Origin: an uncultured Collinsella sp.
GTDB taxonomy: Bacteria > Actinomycetota > Coriobacteriia > Coriobacteriales > Coriobacteriaceae
Length of the DNA: 13,033 nucleotides
Direction: 5' to 3'
Assembly: GCA_958452935.1 (NCBI GenBank)
Contig: CAUDVX010000046.1
Coordinates: 1-13,033 of the forward strand
Below are positions 11,896 through 13,033 of this stretch, piece by piece. Within the stretch, counting starts at the first letter, position 1. Each line of letters starts with the position of its first letter. The translations under genes and the position numbers were made by a program. The notes under the pieces were generated by a model. The model did no database searches and was not told where the DNA came from. It was given only the letters and a program-made list of their open reading frames with translations.

Positions 11896-12987
11896 CTACA
11901 GTTCAACTTCCAGTTCGGCTTTGTGCTCGTAGAGGTAGTCGCGCATGGAGGGGATGGCAAATGAGACCTTGCCGTACGAGGGAGCCTCGATAATCGATTC
12001 TCTTAACAGGCGGCTGCGGACGGAACTCACCTGTTGAGGCGTTTTGTTTAGGGCATCGGCAACCATGCTGGTCGAGCTCGTCTGCCCCAAAGATGCCATG
12101 CTCAGCAGATAAGCGATGCACGTGGGCGGAATGCGCTGTAGCGCGGGCTCAATCACCATGGCACAGAAGCGTTCGCGTGCCGTTGCAATGCCGCGCTCGG
12201 CTTCTTCTTCTCCAATAATCGGTGTATGTGCGCGTCTTGCCAACTGCCATGCGTAGTATCCAACGAGTTGGATCATGAAAGGATAACCTTGCGTTGCCTC
12301 GGCAAGTTGGCCGGCAATACCTGGCTGCAACTCCATGCCAGACGCTTCAATGGTTTCCTCGAGGGAGTACGACACTTCGGTTACTGCCACAGCCTTCAGG
12401 TCAAAGGGGAGGGCACGGCGCAAAAACGTAAGTGTCTTTCCGTTGATGATGCTTTCAATCATCGAAGGCAGCCCCGCAAAAACAAAGGCGATATCAAGGT
12501 CTTCGCCGATAACCTGCTGAATCGCAATGGAGAGCGTTCGGACCTCATCGAGCTCTGCGTCTTGAACCTCGTCGAGAGTGATGAGCAGGCCATTTTCATT
12601 CTTGGATATTGTCTGTCTCATGGCGTCGCGTAGCGATGGACCGATTCGCTCAATGTCTATGCTGCCGATGGATATGCCAGCTACGGTGGGCTCAAATCTG
12701 GCGTGTTTGGCCTGGAATTTGGGCTGCAGCTGTTCGAGAATGCGTTGGCAAAGTCCCTCGGTTGCGACCTCTTTTATGACCGTCCAGCCACGGCTTTGCG
12801 CCAAACGTGAGCACTCGTCAAGGAGGACCGTCTTGCCCGTTCCACGGACGCCGGCTATGCGCATTAGGCGCCCCGGGGCACCAGGCCCGTTGATGAGGCC
12901 TTCATTGAATTCTTCGAGTACATCTTCGCGGCCGATAATCGTGGGGGGTGTTTTACCTGCTGTGGGCTTAAAAGGGTTTGTTTGCAT
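11896..12987 (-). CDS. AAA/STAND-like ATPase with C-terminal winged-helix-like region (Orc1/Cdc6- or archaeal-ATPase-type)
   Basis: 363 aa from the ATG at 12987; a GTG 9 nt upstream (12996) is in frame, but AAAGGTGG overlaps it and is spaced for the ATG. The N-terminus NPFKPTAGKTPPTIIGRED is the IGRe box that opens AAA_16/STAND ATPases. Walker A is GVRGTGKT (46-53), Walker B LLITLDE (134-140) with a following QD, and a sensor-1-like FVFAGLPS lies near 165. A lid with GYPFMIQLVGYYAW lies near 228-241, and a winged-helix-like C-terminus (ADALNKTPQQVSSVRSRLLRE, then IPSMRDYLYEH) ends the protein. Such proteins couple ATP binding to DNA or partner binding; roles range from origin-recognition-like to regulators or defence components, and none can be chosen here. 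No partner gene is inside the window. Confidence 0.85.
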   Translation of the reverse strand: MQTNPFKPTAGKTPPTIIGREDVLEEFNEGLINGPGAPGRLMRIAGVRGTGKTVLLDECSRLAQSRGWTVIKEVATEGLCQRILEQLQPKFQAKHARFEPTVAGISIGSIDIERIGPSLRDAMRQTISKNENGLLITLDEVQDAELDEVRTLSIAIQQVIGEDLDIAFVFAGLPSMIESIINGKTLTFLRRALPFDLKAVAVTEVSYSLEETIEASGMELQPGIAGQLAEATQGYPFMIQLVGYYAWQLARRAHTPIIGEEEAERGIATARERFCAMVIEPALQRIPPTCIAYLLSMASLGQTSSTSMVADALNKTPQQVSSVRSRLLRESIIEAPSYGKVSFAIPSMRDYLYEHKAELEVEL

Positions 12988-13003
12988 GTGAGCCACCTTT
13001 GCT

Positions 13004-13033
13004 CAAGATATAGCAAGATATAGCAAAGTATAG
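13004..13033 (-). repeat. Three tandem 10-bp repeats (iteron-like) in the ATPase promoter region
   Basis: On the plus strand CAAGATATAG (13004-13013), CAAGATATAG (13014-13023) and CAAAGTATAG (13024-13033) run to the window edge and may continue. On the gene's strand each unit supplies a TATA-type -10 (TATATC, TATATC, TATACT), 17-46 nt before the ATG. A repeat of about one helical turn places binding sites on one face of the DNA, which suggests autoregulation by the ATPase or a partner. Confidence 0.65.

Overview
The window is high-GC bacterial DNA with compact genes and AAGG/GGAGG-type ribosome binding sites. The protein types suggest a gut actinobacterium of the class Coriobacteriia (Collinsella/Eggerthella-like). 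That is an inference from gene style, not a marker-gene result.

Left part (1-6400): a flavin/iron-sulfur enoate-reductase-type enzyme (147-2096, +) faces a leftward pair ending at a strong terminator. The pair is a 213-aa RpiB-fold isomerase (2217-2858, -) and an SDR dehydrogenase (2999-3808, -). Together they look like DhuI and DhuD, which turn the unsaturated uronate released from glycosaminoglycans or pectin into 2-keto-3-deoxygluconate (KDG). Next to them lie the tail of a GntR/FCD regulator (-) and the tail of a GntP gluconate permease (+), joined head to head at about 4340. One deletion appears to have removed both 5' ends and the divergent promoter between them. An intact IlvD/Edd-family sugar-acid dehydratase (4618-6396, +) follows. 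Both branches would converge on KDG.

Middle part (6500-9870): a leftward ArsC/Spx-fold protein has Ser in place of the catalytic Cys and contains no Cys at all. A rightward DHA2-type MFS exporter is translationally coupled to a two-CBS-domain protein, and a small MGMT/ATL-like protein follows. The exporter has an elaborate leader: a good sigma70-type promoter, a 37-codon nearly leaderless upstream ORF, and a long stem that would bury the exporter's Shine-Dalgarno sequence, with two hairpins nested inside it. This looks like a translational attenuator and is the most interesting undescribed candidate in the window.

Right part (10080-13033): the 3' half of a tRNA-Met(CAT), probably initiator type, with its own terminator, is cut exactly at the anticodon loop. 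Integrase-arm-like direct repeats, a long inverted repeat and a tyrosine recombinase follow. This is the edge of an integrative element. The recombinase is dead: it has an internal deletion with a frame change (about 10735) and a second junction (about 11165), after which the C-terminal catalytic residues are replaced by unrecognised sequence. Five imperfect palindromes lie at 11709-11877. The last gene, on the minus strand, is an AAA/STAND-like ATPase with a C-terminal winged-helix-like region. Three 10-bp tandem repeats sit just upstream of its start, at the window edge.
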